Shown one piece after another: positions 6,978 to 15,041 of a stretch of DNA of 24,336 bases. Below the pieces are notes generated by a model. It was not told where the DNA came from. It did no database searches and saw nothing but the letters and a program-made list of their open reading frames with translations. The stretch lies in NCBI GenBank assembly GCA_051162045.1, contig JBISDI010000051.1; one strand, written 5' to 3'. Numbering within the stretch: position 1 is the first letter of the stretch; every line of letters starts with the position of its first letter. This DNA comes from Anaerozeibacter quisquiliarum (GTDB lineage: Bacteria; Bacillota; Clostridia; Christensenellales; Aristaeellaceae). Position numbers and translations under genes: made by a program.

Positions 6978-7120
6978 GCCGGCGGGGCGACCCGCGCGGC
7001 GGACAACTGAATGGGGAAGCAGGGTGAAATTCCCTCGCAAGTGCGTTGCCGTTACAGCCGGATCGCCATGTTGCATATTCTTTGCGGACACCGAAGGATA
7101 TGGCTTGAGATGTTATGCGT
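6978..7120 (+). promoter_or_regulatory. Cobalamin riboswitch
   Basis: The leader contains GGGGAAGCAGGGTGAAATTC (from 7013), which matches the family core GGGAA...GGTGnAAnTCC. The following GTTGCCGTTACAGCCGG is a purine/pyrimidine-conserving variant of the usual GCCACTGTAACCGG block. Near the 3' end (7101-7118) GGCTTGAGATG...TTATGC resembles a diverged B12 box. It lies directly between a promoter and the cobalamin operon. Family knowledge: adenosylcobalamin binding turns such operons off. The exact boundaries and ligand subclass are not resolved by eye. Confidence 0.78.
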
Positions 7121-7131
7121 CTCCTTGCTGA

Positions 7132-7158
7132 CCTTCGGCCTGCGCCGGAGGCTTTTTT
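7132..7158 (+). terminator. Riboswitch expression platform: terminator hairpin that also hides the cbiD ribosome binding site
   Basis: CCTTCGGC (7132-7139) pairs with GCCGGAGG (7144-7151) across a 4-nt loop, followed by C and six T residues. The right arm contains GGAGG (7147-7151), the ribosome binding site of the cbiD ATG at 7160. Upstream CCGAAGG (7091-7097) is exactly complementary to the left arm segment CCTTCGG (7132-7138), so it can act as an antiterminator/anti-sequestor when not used by the riboswitch. Confidence 0.8.
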
Positions 7159-7159
7159 G

Positions 7160-8302
7160 ATGGAATCGCCGCGCAAAAACGTGGGGGGCAGGCTGCTTCG
7201 ATGCGGCTACACGACGGGCGCCTGCGCCGCGGCCGCGGCCAAGGCCGCCACGCGCATGCTGCTGTCGGGCGAGCGCGTTGCCTGCGTGTCGCTGCCCACC
7301 CCCAAGGGGATACTGCTGAGCATCGACGTGCTCGACGCGCACGTCGATGCGCGTTTCGCCCGCTGCGCCATCCGCAAGGACGGCGGCGACGATCCCGACG
7401 TGACGGGCGGCATGCTCGTCTACGCGCAGGTCGAAAAGATCCCCGCGGGCGTGCGCATCGAGGGCGGGCAGGGCGTGGGGCGCGTGACGAAGCCCGGCCT
7501 CGACCAAGGCGTGGGCGAGGCGGCCATCAACTCCACCCCGCGCCGGATGATCGTCGAGGCCGTGGAATCGGTGTGTGCGGCTTGCGGCTACGCGGGCGGC
7601 ATCTGCGTGCGCATCTGCGTGCCGGGCGGGGAAGAGCTGGCCCGGCGCACCTTCAACCCGCGCATGGGCATCGAGGGCGGCATCTCCATCATCGGCACGA
7701 CCGGCATCGTGGAGCCCATGAGCAACGCCGCGCTCGTCGACACCGTCCGGCTGGAGCTGCGCCAGCTCGCGGCCACGGGCGCGCAGCGCGTGCTGCTCAC
7801 GCCCGGCAACTACGGGCAGGCCTTCGCGGCCGAAACGCTGGGGCTGCCGATGGAGGCGCACATCGCCTGCTCGAACTTCATCGGCGACGCCATCGACGCC
7901 GCCGTGGAGCTCGGCTTCCGGCGCATCCTGCTGATCGGTCATATCGGCAAGCTGGTCAAGCTGGGCCTTGGCATCACCAACACCCACTCCGCGAACGGCG
8001 ACGGGCGCATGGAGACGCTGATCGCCTGCGCGCTGGAGGCGGGCGCGGAGCTTACGCTGCTGCGCGAAATCGCCGCCTGCGTCACGGCGGACGCGGCGCT
8101 TGCGCTGCTGCGCGGCGCGGGGCTGCTCGAACGGACGATGAACATCCTCGGCGCGCGCATCGAGGCCACGCTGCGGCGGCGCGTGCCCGAGGGGATTGAA
8201 ATCGGCTACCTCTGCTTTACGAACGCGGGCGACCTGGGCGGCGTGCTGGCGCAAAGCGACAACGCCGAAGCGCTGATGCATATTTGGAGGAAAGGCGCAT
8301 GA
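7160..8302 (+). CDS. cbiD: Cobalt-precorrin-5B (C1)-methyltransferase CbiD
   Basis: A 380-residue protein, usual for CbiD. It adds the C1 methyl group from S-adenosylmethionine in the oxygen-independent branch of cobalamin synthesis. The family signature GYTTGACAAAAAKAA is at residues 16-30, followed by GGDDPDVTGG, a Ser/Thr-rich region around INSTPRRMI, and a C-terminal PGNYG and HIGKLVKLGLGITNTHS. I place the start at the ATG at 7160, with GGAGG 8 nt upstream; an in-frame ATG at 7115 would lie inside the riboswitch and upstream of the terminator hairpin. The stop overlaps the next start (ATGA). It is the first gene of the operon and so directly under riboswitch control. Confidence 0.95.
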   Translation: MESPRKNVGGRLLRCGYTTGACAAAAAKAATRMLLSGERVACVSLPTPKGILLSIDVLDAHVDARFARCAIRKDGGDDPDVTGGMLVYAQVEKIPAGVRIEGGQGVGRVTKPGLDQGVGEAAINSTPRRMIVEAVESVCAACGYAGGICVRICVPGGEELARRTFNPRMGIEGGISIIGTTGIVEPMSNAALVDTVRLELRQLAATGAQRVLLTPGNYGQAFAAETLGLPMEAHIACSNFIGDAIDAAVELGFRRILLIGHIGKLVKLGLGITNTHSANGDGRMETLIACALEAGAELTLLREIAACVTADAALALLRGAGLLERTMNILGARIEATLRRRVPEGIEIGYLCFTNAGDLGGVLAQSDNAEALMHIWRKGA

Positions 8303-9057
8303 TCTACTTTGTGGGCGCGGGCTGCGGCGCGGCGGATCTGATTACGGTGCGGGGCGCGGCGCTTTTGCATAAGGCCGACGCGATCATCTACGCGGGCTCG
8401 CTGGTGAGCCCCGCGCTGCTGGACTACGCGAAGCGCGATTGCGCGGTGTTCAACAGCGCCGCGATGACGCTGGACGAGGTGATCTCGGTGATGGAGCGCA
8501 TGGAGCGCTCGGGCAAGGCGACCGTGCGGCTGCACACCGGCGACCCCTGCCTCTACGGCGCGATCCGCGAGCAGATGGACCGGCTCGAGGCGCTGGGCAT
8601 CGCCTTCGAGGTCTGCCCCGGCGTGTCGAGCTTTTGCGGCGCGGCGGCGGCGCTCAAGGCCGAATACACGCTGCCCGCCGTCAGCCAGAGCGTCGTCATC
8701 ACGCGCATGGCGGGCAGGACGCCGGTGCCGGAGCGCGAGCGCATCCGAAGCCTGGCCGCGCATCGCGCCACGATGGTGATCTTCTTGAGCGCGGGGCTGA
8801 CCGAGGATTTGCAGGCGGAGCTGCTCGCGGGCGGCTATGCGCCCGAAACGCCCGCCGCCATCGTCTACCGGGCGAGCTGGCCCGATGAAAAGGTGGTGCG
8901 CTGCACCGTGGGGACGCTCCGCCGCGCGGCCGTGGAGAGCGGCGTCTCCTGCCATGCGCTCATCACCGTGGGCGACTTCCTGGGCGGCGATTACGAGCTT
9001 TCCAAGCTCTACGATCCCGCGTTCACCACCGCCTTCCGGCAGGGGACTGAGCCATGA
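8299..9057 (+). CDS. cbiF: Cobalt-precorrin-4 C11-methyltransferase CbiF (CobM-type)
   Basis: A 252-residue protein of the tetrapyrrole methylase superfamily, which puts a methyl group on C11 of cobalt-precorrin-4. The N-terminal glycine-rich loop is VGAGCGAADLIT (residues 5-16). The S-adenosylmethionine-site motif HTGDPCLYGA is at 79-88, with CPGVSSFCGAAAALKAEYTL after it, a run characteristic of CbiF/CobM. The ATG at 8299 has GGAGG upstream and overlaps the cbiD stop; a TTG at 8284 in frame is not needed. The stop overlaps cbiG by 4 nt. Confidence 0.95.
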   Translation: MIYFVGAGCGAADLITVRGAALLHKADAIIYAGSLVSPALLDYAKRDCAVFNSAAMTLDEVISVMERMERSGKATVRLHTGDPCLYGAIREQMDRLEALGIAFEVCPGVSSFCGAAAALKAEYTLPAVSQSVVITRMAGRTPVPERERIRSLAAHRATMVIFLSAGLTEDLQAELLAGGYAPETPAAIVYRASWPDEKVVRCTVGTLRRAAVESGVSCHALITVGDFLGGDYELSKLYDPAFTTAFRQGTEP

Positions 9058-10061
9058 GGGTGGGCATCCTCGCCTTCAGCGAAAGGGGCCTGGCGCTGGG
9101 CGAGCGGCTGGCGGGGCTGCTCGGCGACGGCACCGCGGCGGAGCGCTGCGGCGACGGCGCGCTGGCGGCGTGGACGCGGGCGCATTTCTCGTCGGACGAC
9201 GCGCTCGTGTTCATCGGCTCGGCGGGCCTCGCCGTGCGCGCGATCGCGCCCCATATCCAAAGCAAGGCGACCGACCCCGCCGTGGTCGTGGCGGACGAGC
9301 TGGGCACGTACGCCGTCTCGCTGCTCTCGGGGCATTTGGGCGGCGCGAACGAGCTGGCGGTGAAGGTCGCTCGGCTCCTCGACGCCATCCCCGTCGTCAC
9401 CACCGCCACCGACGTGCACGGCATATTCGCCGTGGACAGCTGGGCGAGGCGGCGGGGGCTCGCGATTGAAAACCCCGAGCGCATCAAGCGGGTGTCCGCG
9501 CGCCTGCTCTCGGGCGCAACCGTAACGCTCAAAAGCGAATTCCCCGTCGAGGGCGCGCTGCCCGATGGGATCGAACTGACCGACGGCCCGGCCGACATCC
9601 TCGTGACCCATCGCATGGGCGGCAGGGCAGAGGCGCTGCGCCTCGTGCCGCCCGTGGTCGCGCTCGGCGTCGGCTGCAAAAAGGGTGTGAATGCGGAGGT
9701 TATCGAATGCGCCTTTTCGATGATGCTGGACAAGGCTCGCTGCCTGAGCGCCGCCGTCGCGCGGGTGTGCAGCATCGATTTGAAGGCGAACGAGCCCGGC
9801 ATTGTGGCGTTTTGCCGCCGCCGCGCGCTGCCCTACCGCACGTTCTCGGCGGAGGAACTGGCGGCCGTTCCCGGCAAATTCGAGGGTTCCGCCTTCGTAA
9901 GGTCGGTGACGGGCATCGACAATGTATGCGAGCGCAGCGCCGTGCTGGGCTGCGGCGAGGGTGGCGTGCTGCTGTCGGGAAAAAACGCGGGCAACGGCGT
10001 GACCATGGCGCTTGCCGTCGAGCCGTACGCGCTGCGCTTCGGCGAGGGAGCGAGGGCATGA
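9054..10061 (+). CDS. cbiG: Cobalt-precorrin-5A hydrolase CbiG
   Basis: A 335-residue protein. CbiG opens the delta-lactone of cobalt-precorrin-5A and releases the C20 carbon with its methyl as acetaldehyde, the step that sets the anaerobic route apart. The N-terminal domain has GSAGLAVRAIAP (55-66), LLSGHLGGANELA (90-102) and VVTTATD (114-120). The C-terminal domain starts near residue 198 with GVGCKKG (205-211). Length and domain order fit the stand-alone enzyme, not a CbiG-CbiH or CbiG-CobJ fusion. It overlaps both neighbours by 4 nt. Confidence 0.94.
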   Translation: MRVGILAFSERGLALGERLAGLLGDGTAAERCGDGALAAWTRAHFSSDDALVFIGSAGLAVRAIAPHIQSKATDPAVVVADELGTYAVSLLSGHLGGANELAVKVARLLDAIPVVTTATDVHGIFAVDSWARRRGLAIENPERIKRVSARLLSGATVTLKSEFPVEGALPDGIELTDGPADILVTHRMGGRAEALRLVPPVVALGVGCKKGVNAEVIECAFSMMLDKARCLSAAVARVCSIDLKANEPGIVAFCRRRALPYRTFSAEELAAVPGKFEGSAFVRSVTGIDNVCERSAVLGCGEGGVLLSGKNAGNGVTMALAVEPYALRFGEGARA

Positions 10062-10789
10062 GTAAGCTGTTTGTCGTCGGCATCGGCCCCGGCGACGCCG
10101 AGGGAATGACAGCCGCCTGCCGCTGTGCCATCGAGCGGGCGGACATCGTCGTGGGTTACACGACATACATCGAGCTGATCGGGCCCCTCTTCCCCGAAAA
10201 GCCGACCTTTGCCACGCCGATGCGCAGCGAAACGGAGCGCTGCAAAAAGGCGCTGGCGCTGGCCGCCGAGGGCAGGACCGTGGCGGTCGTTTGCAGCGGC
10301 GACGCCGGCGTCTATGGCATGGCGGGACTCGTGCTGGAACTGAGCGGGGCATACCCCAATGTGGAAATCGAGATCGTCCCCGGCGTCACGGCGGCGCTGG
10401 CGGGCGCGGCCATCCTGGGCGCGCCGCTGACGCACGACTTCGCCGTCATCAGCCTCTCCGATCTGCTCACGCCCTGGGCATTGATCGAAAAGCGCCTCGC
10501 CTGCGCCGCCGAGGGGGATTTTTGCATCGCGCTCTATAACCCGTCGAGCAAAAAGCGGGCGGATTATCTCAAAAGGGCCTGCGACGTGTTGCTGCGGCAC
10601 AAATCGCCCGACACGCTGTGCGGCCTGGTGCGCAACATCGCTCGCGAAGGGGAGGGAAAGGCGCTGATGACGCTTGCGGCGCTTCGCGATGCCTCGGTCG
10701 ACATGTTCACCACCGTGTTCATCGGAAGCGCCGATACGCGGGCAATCGCGGGCAGGATGGTGACGCCGAGGGGGTATCGCCTTGACTGA
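10058..10789 (+). CDS. cbiH: Cobalt-precorrin-3 C17-methyltransferase CbiH (CobJ-type)
   Basis: A 243-residue tetrapyrrole methylase that performs C17 methylation and ring contraction of cobalt-precorrin-3. Motifs: VVGIGPGDAEGMT (6-18), VVGYTTYIELI (31-41), CSGDAGVYGMAGLV (79-92), VPGVTAALAGAAILGAPLTH, and ALYNPSSKKRADYL, all typical of CbiH/CobJ. The ATG at 10058 overlaps the cbiG stop. The frame is open far upstream, but this start fits both family length and coupling. It lacks the extra C-terminal domain seen in some CbiH-GC proteins. Confidence 0.95.
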   Translation: MSKLFVVGIGPGDAEGMTAACRCAIERADIVVGYTTYIELIGPLFPEKPTFATPMRSETERCKKALALAAEGRTVAVVCSGDAGVYGMAGLVLELSGAYPNVEIEIVPGVTAALAGAAILGAPLTHDFAVISLSDLLTPWALIEKRLACAAEGDFCIALYNPSSKKRADYLKRACDVLLRHKSPDTLCGLVRNIAREGEGKALMTLAALRDASVDMFTTVFIGSADTRAIAGRMVTPRGYRLD

Positions 10790-11534
10790 GATCGTGCTGT
10801 TCGGCGGCACGAGCGAGGGCCGCGAGCTGGCCGCCCTGTTGAAGGCGCGAAACATCCCCGCGCTCATCTGCGTGGCGACCGAATACGGGGAGTCGCTGCT
10901 GGATGCGGGCGGCAGCGTGGAGGTGCACAGGGGGCGGCTGGACGAGGGCGCGATGGCCGCGCTGATGGCGCGGCGCGGCGCGCGCCTCGCAATCGACGCG
11001 ACGCACCCCTACGCGGACGCCGTGAGCCGCAACATCCGTGCCGCCTGCGAAAGCGCGGGCGTCGAGTACCTGCGCGTGCGGCGCGAGCGCGCCGCGGGGG
11101 ACGGCTACCGGACCTTCGACACGGTGGAGGCGCTGATTGCCTGGCTCAACGCCGTCGATGGTATAGTTTTTTCCGCGCTCGGGGCGAAGGAGGCCGAGGC
11201 GCTCACCGCCGTGGCGGAATTCGAGCGCCGCGTCTGGCTGCGCATTTTGCCCTTTGAAGAGGGGCTGGCCGCCTGCCGCCGGGCGGGCTTCCCCGCGGCG
11301 CACATCATCTGCATGCAGGGGCCGTTTTCGGAGGAACTCAACATCGCCATGTTCCGCGCGGCGGGGGCCGGCATACTCGTCACCAAGGAATCGGGCGCGG
11401 CGGGCGGCTTCGCGCAAAAGCTTAAGGCGGCGCGCGCCTGCGCAATGACCGTGGCTGTTTTGAAGCGCCCCGACGGGGAAGAGGGGCTTACCTTGGAGGA
11501 AGTGAAGAAAAGGATCGAGGGCGGCGAGCGATGA
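10782..11534 (+). CDS. cbiJ: Cobalt-precorrin-6A reductase CbiJ (CobK-type)
   Basis: A 250-residue protein, normal for CbiJ/CobK, which reduces a double bond of cobalt-precorrin-6A with a nicotinamide cofactor. GGTSEGREL is at residues 8-16 and AIDATHPYADAVS at 70-82, both family signatures; the later SALGAKEAEAL and VTKESGAAGGF also fit. The start is TTG at 10782 with GAGGGGG upstream; it lies inside the end of cbiH (8-nt overlap). The use of TTG within a coupled operon may lower output of this step. Confidence 0.94.
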   Translation: MTEIVLFGGTSEGRELAALLKARNIPALICVATEYGESLLDAGGSVEVHRGRLDEGAMAALMARRGARLAIDATHPYADAVSRNIRAACESAGVEYLRVRRERAAGDGYRTFDTVEALIAWLNAVDGIVFSALGAKEAEALTAVAEFERRVWLRILPFEEGLAACRRAGFPAAHIICMQGPFSEELNIAMFRAAGAGILVTKESGAAGGFAQKLKAARACAMTVAVLKRPDGEEGLTLEEVKKRIEGGER

Positions 11535-12718
11535 AAAGCGTGACCATCGTCGGCATCGGCATGGGGGCGGAGACGATAACGGCCGAGGGCCTGCGCGCCG
11601 TCGAGCGGGCGCAAGCGCTGCTCGGCGCGCCGCGCGTGCTGGGCGCGTTTCCCCGCGAGGACAGGCCGGTTTATCCCGCGTACGCGCCGGACAAGGTGCG
11701 GGAAATTGTCGAAAAGAGCGGCCTTGAGCGCTTCGCCGTGCTCGTTTCGGGCGACACCGGCTTTTTCAGCGCCGCCGAAGGGCTGGCCTTTGCGCTCGCG
11801 GCATACGACGTTCGGCTCATCCCGGGCATTCCCTCCATTGCCTGTTTCTTCGCCAGGCTCAAGCGCCCCTGGCAGGAGGCGGCGATTTTGAGCTGCCACG
11901 GCCGGGCGGCGAATTTCACGGACGCCGTGCGCCGCAACCGCCTGACGTTCGCGCTCACGGGCGGCAATGTGGACGCGCTCGCGCGCTCGCTTGCGGACGC
12001 CGGCCTTGGGGGCCTCGCGGCGACGGTGGGCGAAAACCTCGGCACGGAAGGCGAGCGCATCTTCACGCTGCCCGTCGGTGAGCTTGCGCGAACGCCCGTC
12101 GGCAAACTGGCGGTGCTGCTGGTGGAGAACCCGGACGCCGACGCGCGCGTGCGCTTTGGCATCCCCGACGAGGCATTCCTACGCGGCGATGCGCCGATGA
12201 CGAAGGCCGAGGTGCGCGCCGTGAGCATGAGCCGCCTCGCGCCGGACCCCGGCGCGATTTGCTGCGACATCGGCGCGGGCACGGGCTCCGTCACGGTGGA
12301 AATGGCGCTCGCCGCCTATGCCGGCCATGTCTACGCCGTCGATCAAAAGGAGGAGGCCGTCTCGCTGATCGCGGAAAACTGCCGGCGCTTCCACATCGGC
12401 AACGTCACGCCGATCCTGGGCGGCGCGCCCGAGGCGCTGGAAGAGCTGCCCCCGCTCGACGCGGCCTTCGTCGGCGGCAGCGGCGGCGCGATGGCGGGTA
12501 TATTTGAAGCGATTTTGTCGAAGAACCCGTCCGCGCGCGTCGTGGTGAACGCCGTCGCGCTGGAGACGCTGAACGCGGCGCTGGCGGCGTTCAAGGCGCA
12601 TGGCATCGCGCCCGAGATCATACAGCTCGGCGCCGCGCGGGCGAAGAACGCGGGCGGCCTCAACATGATGCTGGCGCAGAACCCCGTGTTTATCCTCTCC
12701 GGCGGAGGTAGATCATGA
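11531..12718 (+). CDS. cbiET: Fused CbiE-CbiT: C5/C15 methyltransferase and decarboxylase (CobL-type)
   Basis: A 395-residue two-domain protein. The CbiE part (about 1-200) is a tetrapyrrole methylase (TIVGIGMGAETIT at 5-17, LVSGDTGFFSAAEGL at 71-85) for C5. The CbiT part (about 210-395) is a class I Rossmann methyltransferase (DIGAGTGSVTVEMA at 246-259, then YAVDQKEEAV and AFVGGSGG) for C15 methylation and C12 side-chain decarboxylation. Many anaerobic producers keep cbiE and cbiT apart; this fusion has the same layout as aerobic CobL. It overlaps cbiJ and cbiA by 4 nt each. Confidence 0.95.
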   Translation: MKSVTIVGIGMGAETITAEGLRAVERAQALLGAPRVLGAFPREDRPVYPAYAPDKVREIVEKSGLERFAVLVSGDTGFFSAAEGLAFALAAYDVRLIPGIPSIACFFARLKRPWQEAAILSCHGRAANFTDAVRRNRLTFALTGGNVDALARSLADAGLGGLAATVGENLGTEGERIFTLPVGELARTPVGKLAVLLVENPDADARVRFGIPDEAFLRGDAPMTKAEVRAVSMSRLAPDPGAICCDIGAGTGSVTVEMALAAYAGHVYAVDQKEEAVSLIAENCRRFHIGNVTPILGGAPEALEELPPLDAAFVGGSGGAMAGIFEAILSKNPSARVVVNAVALETLNAALAAFKAHGIAPEIIQLGAARAKNAGGLNMMLAQNPVFILSGGGRS

Positions 12719-14091
12719 ACGACCGCATACTGATCGCAGGCACAAACTCGGGCTGCGGTAAGACCACCGTCGCCCTGGCGCTGCTGGGCGCGCTTCAGAC
12801 GCGGGGGCTTCCGCTCGCCGCGTTCAAGTGCGGGCCGGATTACATCGACCCCATGTTCCACCGCGAGGCGCTGGGGCTGCCCAGCCGCAACCTCGACCCG
12901 TTCTTCTGCGCGGACGATCAGCTTCGCGCCGCGCTCGCGGGGCACAGCGGCAGGCTTTCGGTGATCGAGGGCGTGATGGGCTACTACGACGGCGTGGGCG
13001 CGCGGGGCGCGTACAGCACCTATGACGTGGCACGCTCGACCGAGACGCCCGTGCTCCTCGCGGTGGACGTCCGGGGCATGTACGGTTCGGCGGGCGCGAT
13101 TCTGCGCGGCTTTCGGGACTTCAAGCGCGAAAGCCATGTGCGCGGCGTGATCTTCAACGGCGCGTCGCCGGCGCTATACGAGGGCCTGAAGCAAATCGCC
13201 TTGGACGCCGGCGTCGCGCCGCTGGGCTTCCTGCCGCGCGAGGAGGCGCTCTTAATCGGCAGCCGCCACCTGGGGCTGGTCACCGCCGCCGAGATCGACG
13301 ATTTGCGGGAAAGGCTGCGCGCGCTGGGGGCGCTGGCGGAACAACACATCGACCTGGACGGCGTGCTGGCGCTCGCGGCCTCCGCGCCCGCGCTGCATGA
13401 GCAGGCGCAGCCGGTAAGCCCCGTCGCCGACGTACGCGTGGCGGTGGCGCGGGATCGCGCGTTCTGCTTTCTCTATGAGGAGAACCTGGAGCTGCTGCGC
13501 GCGCTCGGCTGCGAGCTGTGCTTTTTCAGCCCGCTCGGCGACGGCGCGCTGCCCGAGAACGTCGGCGCGCTGTACCTGCCGGGCGGCTACCCGGAATTGC
13601 ACCTCGAGGCGCTGTCGGGCAACGCCGCCATGCGCCGCGCCGTGCGGGTTGCCGTAGAGCGCGCTCTGCCCACGATCGCGGAGTGCGGCGGGTTTCTCTA
13701 TCTGCACGACACGCTCGACGGCTTTCCGATGGCGGGCGTCGTCCGCGCCGCGGCGTACAGAACCGAAAAGCTTAAGCGCTTCGGCTATGCGACGCTGACG
13801 GCGAAGGCGGACAACCTGCTCTGCGAGCGGGGTGAGCGCATCCGCGCGCACGAGTTCCACTATTACGAAAGCGACGACTGCGGGGCGGGCTTTCGCGCCG
13901 AAAAGCCGGACGGGCGTGCCTGGGACTGTGTCCACGCCGGCGAAAGCCTCTGGGCGGGCTTCCCGCACCTGTATTTCCCCGCGAATGTGCGCCTTGCGCG
14001 GCGCTTCGTGAGAAAGGCGAACGACTATGCCGCCGGGCATGCCGCCGACGGACGCGCGTTCGCGGCAGAGGGAGGTTCCGCGTGTTCATAG
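12715..14091 (+). CDS. cbiA: Cobyrinate a,c-diamide synthase CbiA
   Basis: A 458-residue glutamine-dependent amidotransferase that amidates the a and c carboxylates of cobyrinic acid using ATP. The N-terminal dethiobiotin-synthetase-like domain has the P-loop GTNSGCGKTT at 9-18, KCGPDYIDP (38-46) and EGVMGYYDG (85-93). The C-terminal class I glutaminase domain has the nucleophile Cys324 in IAECGGFLYL and a probable His in GFPHLYFPAN near the end. Its first bases overlap cbiET by 4 nt and its last 10 nt overlap cbiB. Confidence 0.95.
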   Translation: MNDRILIAGTNSGCGKTTVALALLGALQTRGLPLAAFKCGPDYIDPMFHREALGLPSRNLDPFFCADDQLRAALAGHSGRLSVIEGVMGYYDGVGARGAYSTYDVARSTETPVLLAVDVRGMYGSAGAILRGFRDFKRESHVRGVIFNGASPALYEGLKQIALDAGVAPLGFLPREEALLIGSRHLGLVTAAEIDDLRERLRALGALAEQHIDLDGVLALAASAPALHEQAQPVSPVADVRVAVARDRAFCFLYEENLELLRALGCELCFFSPLGDGALPENVGALYLPGGYPELHLEALSGNAAMRRAVRVAVERALPTIAECGGFLYLHDTLDGFPMAGVVRAAAYRTEKLKRFGYATLTAKADNLLCERGERIRAHEFHYYESDDCGAGFRAEKPDGRAWDCVHAGESLWAGFPHLYFPANVRLARRFVRKANDYAAGHAADGRAFAAEGGSACS

Positions 14092-15041
14092 CGCCCTTTA
14101 CGCTCGCCCTCTGCGCGGGCTTTCTGCTCGATCTGCTGCTCGGCGACCCCCGGGGCTGGCCGCATGTCGTGCGCGGCATCGGCCGGCTCATTTCGGCCTT
14201 GGAAAAGGCGCTCTATCCGATGCGAAACAAGCGCCTTGGGGGGCTTCTGCTCGTTTTCTTCGCCTTGCTCGTCTGCACCGTTTTGCCCGGCGCGCTGCTG
14301 GCGCTTCTGTGGCGGCTGTCGCCGTGGGCGTACTTCGCCGCGGAAGCGCTGCTGTGCTGGCAGGTTCTGGCGCTCAAGAGCCTGAAGGACGAGAGCCGCG
14401 AGGTGTACGGCGCGTTGGCCGGCGGCGATCTGCCCGCCGCGCGCCGCGCGGTCTCGATGATCGTCGGCCGCGATACGGCGCCATTGGACGCGGCAGGCGT
14501 GGCCCGCGCCGCCGTGGAGACTGTGGCGGAGAACGCCTCCGACGGCGTGATCGCGCCGCTTGTGTATCTTGCGCTCGGCGGCGCGGTATTCGGCACGTTC
14601 TACAAGGCCGTCAACACGATGGACTCGATGATCGGCTACAAGAACGAGCGCTACATCGACTTCGGCCGCGCCGCCGCGAAGCTCGACGACGCGATGAACT
14701 TTTTCCCCTCGCGCCTGAGCGCGCTCACGATGATCGGCGCGGCGCGGCTCTGCGGCCTCGACGCCAAGGGCGCGCGCCGCATCTGGAGGCGCGACCGCCT
14801 GAACCACGCAAGCCCCAATTCCGCGCAGACGGAATCCGTCATGGCCGGAGCGCTGGGCGTGCGCCTGGCGGGAGACGCGTACTATTTCGGGAAACTCCAT
14901 GAAAAGCCGTGTATCGGCGACGACCTCAGGCCCATCGAACCCGAGGACATCCTCCGCTCGCACCGGCTGCTCAACGCGGCCGCGGCGCTGGTGTTCGTGC
15001 TGGCGCTGATTTTGAGGGGGTGTCTGTATGCCGCGCTATGA
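14082..15041 (+). CDS. cbiB: Adenosylcobinamide-phosphate synthase CbiB (membrane)
   Basis: A 319-residue integral membrane protein that attaches aminopropanol phosphate to adenosylcobyric acid. Typical motifs are LLDLLLGDPRGWPHVVRGIG near the N-terminus, VAENASDGVIAPLVY, FYKAVNTMDSMIGYKN, and the C-terminal NHASPNSAQTESVMAGALG. Several hydrophobic segments are visible (residues about 1-20, 50-80, 160-180, 297-315). The start is GTG at 14082 with GGGAGG upstream, inside the end of cbiA; the stop region overlaps cobD by 14 nt. Confidence 0.95.
   Translation: MFIAPFTLALCAGFLLDLLLGDPRGWPHVVRGIGRLISALEKALYPMRNKRLGGLLLVFFALLVCTVLPGALLALLWRLSPWAYFAAEALLCWQVLALKSLKDESREVYGALAGGDLPAARRAVSMIVGRDTAPLDAAGVARAAVETVAENASDGVIAPLVYLALGGAVFGTFYKAVNTMDSMIGYKNERYIDFGRAAAKLDDAMNFFPSRLSALTMIGAARLCGLDAKGARRIWRRDRLNHASPNSAQTESVMAGALGVRLAGDAYYFGKLHEKPCIGDDLRPIEPEDILRSHRLLNAAAALVFVLALILRGCLYAAL

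Noticed and set aside
7052..8281. 409-codon reverse-strand ORF opposite cbiD
   Set aside because: It is the antisense shadow of a clear CbiD gene in very GC-rich DNA; the product is low-complexity Arg/Ala/His sequence and its start lies outside any promoter or ribosome binding site.
9009..10352. 447-codon reverse-strand ORF opposite cbiG/cbiH
   Set aside because: It has Arg/His-rich composition typical of GC-driven shadows, and the forward strand encodes two motif-complete cobalamin enzymes.
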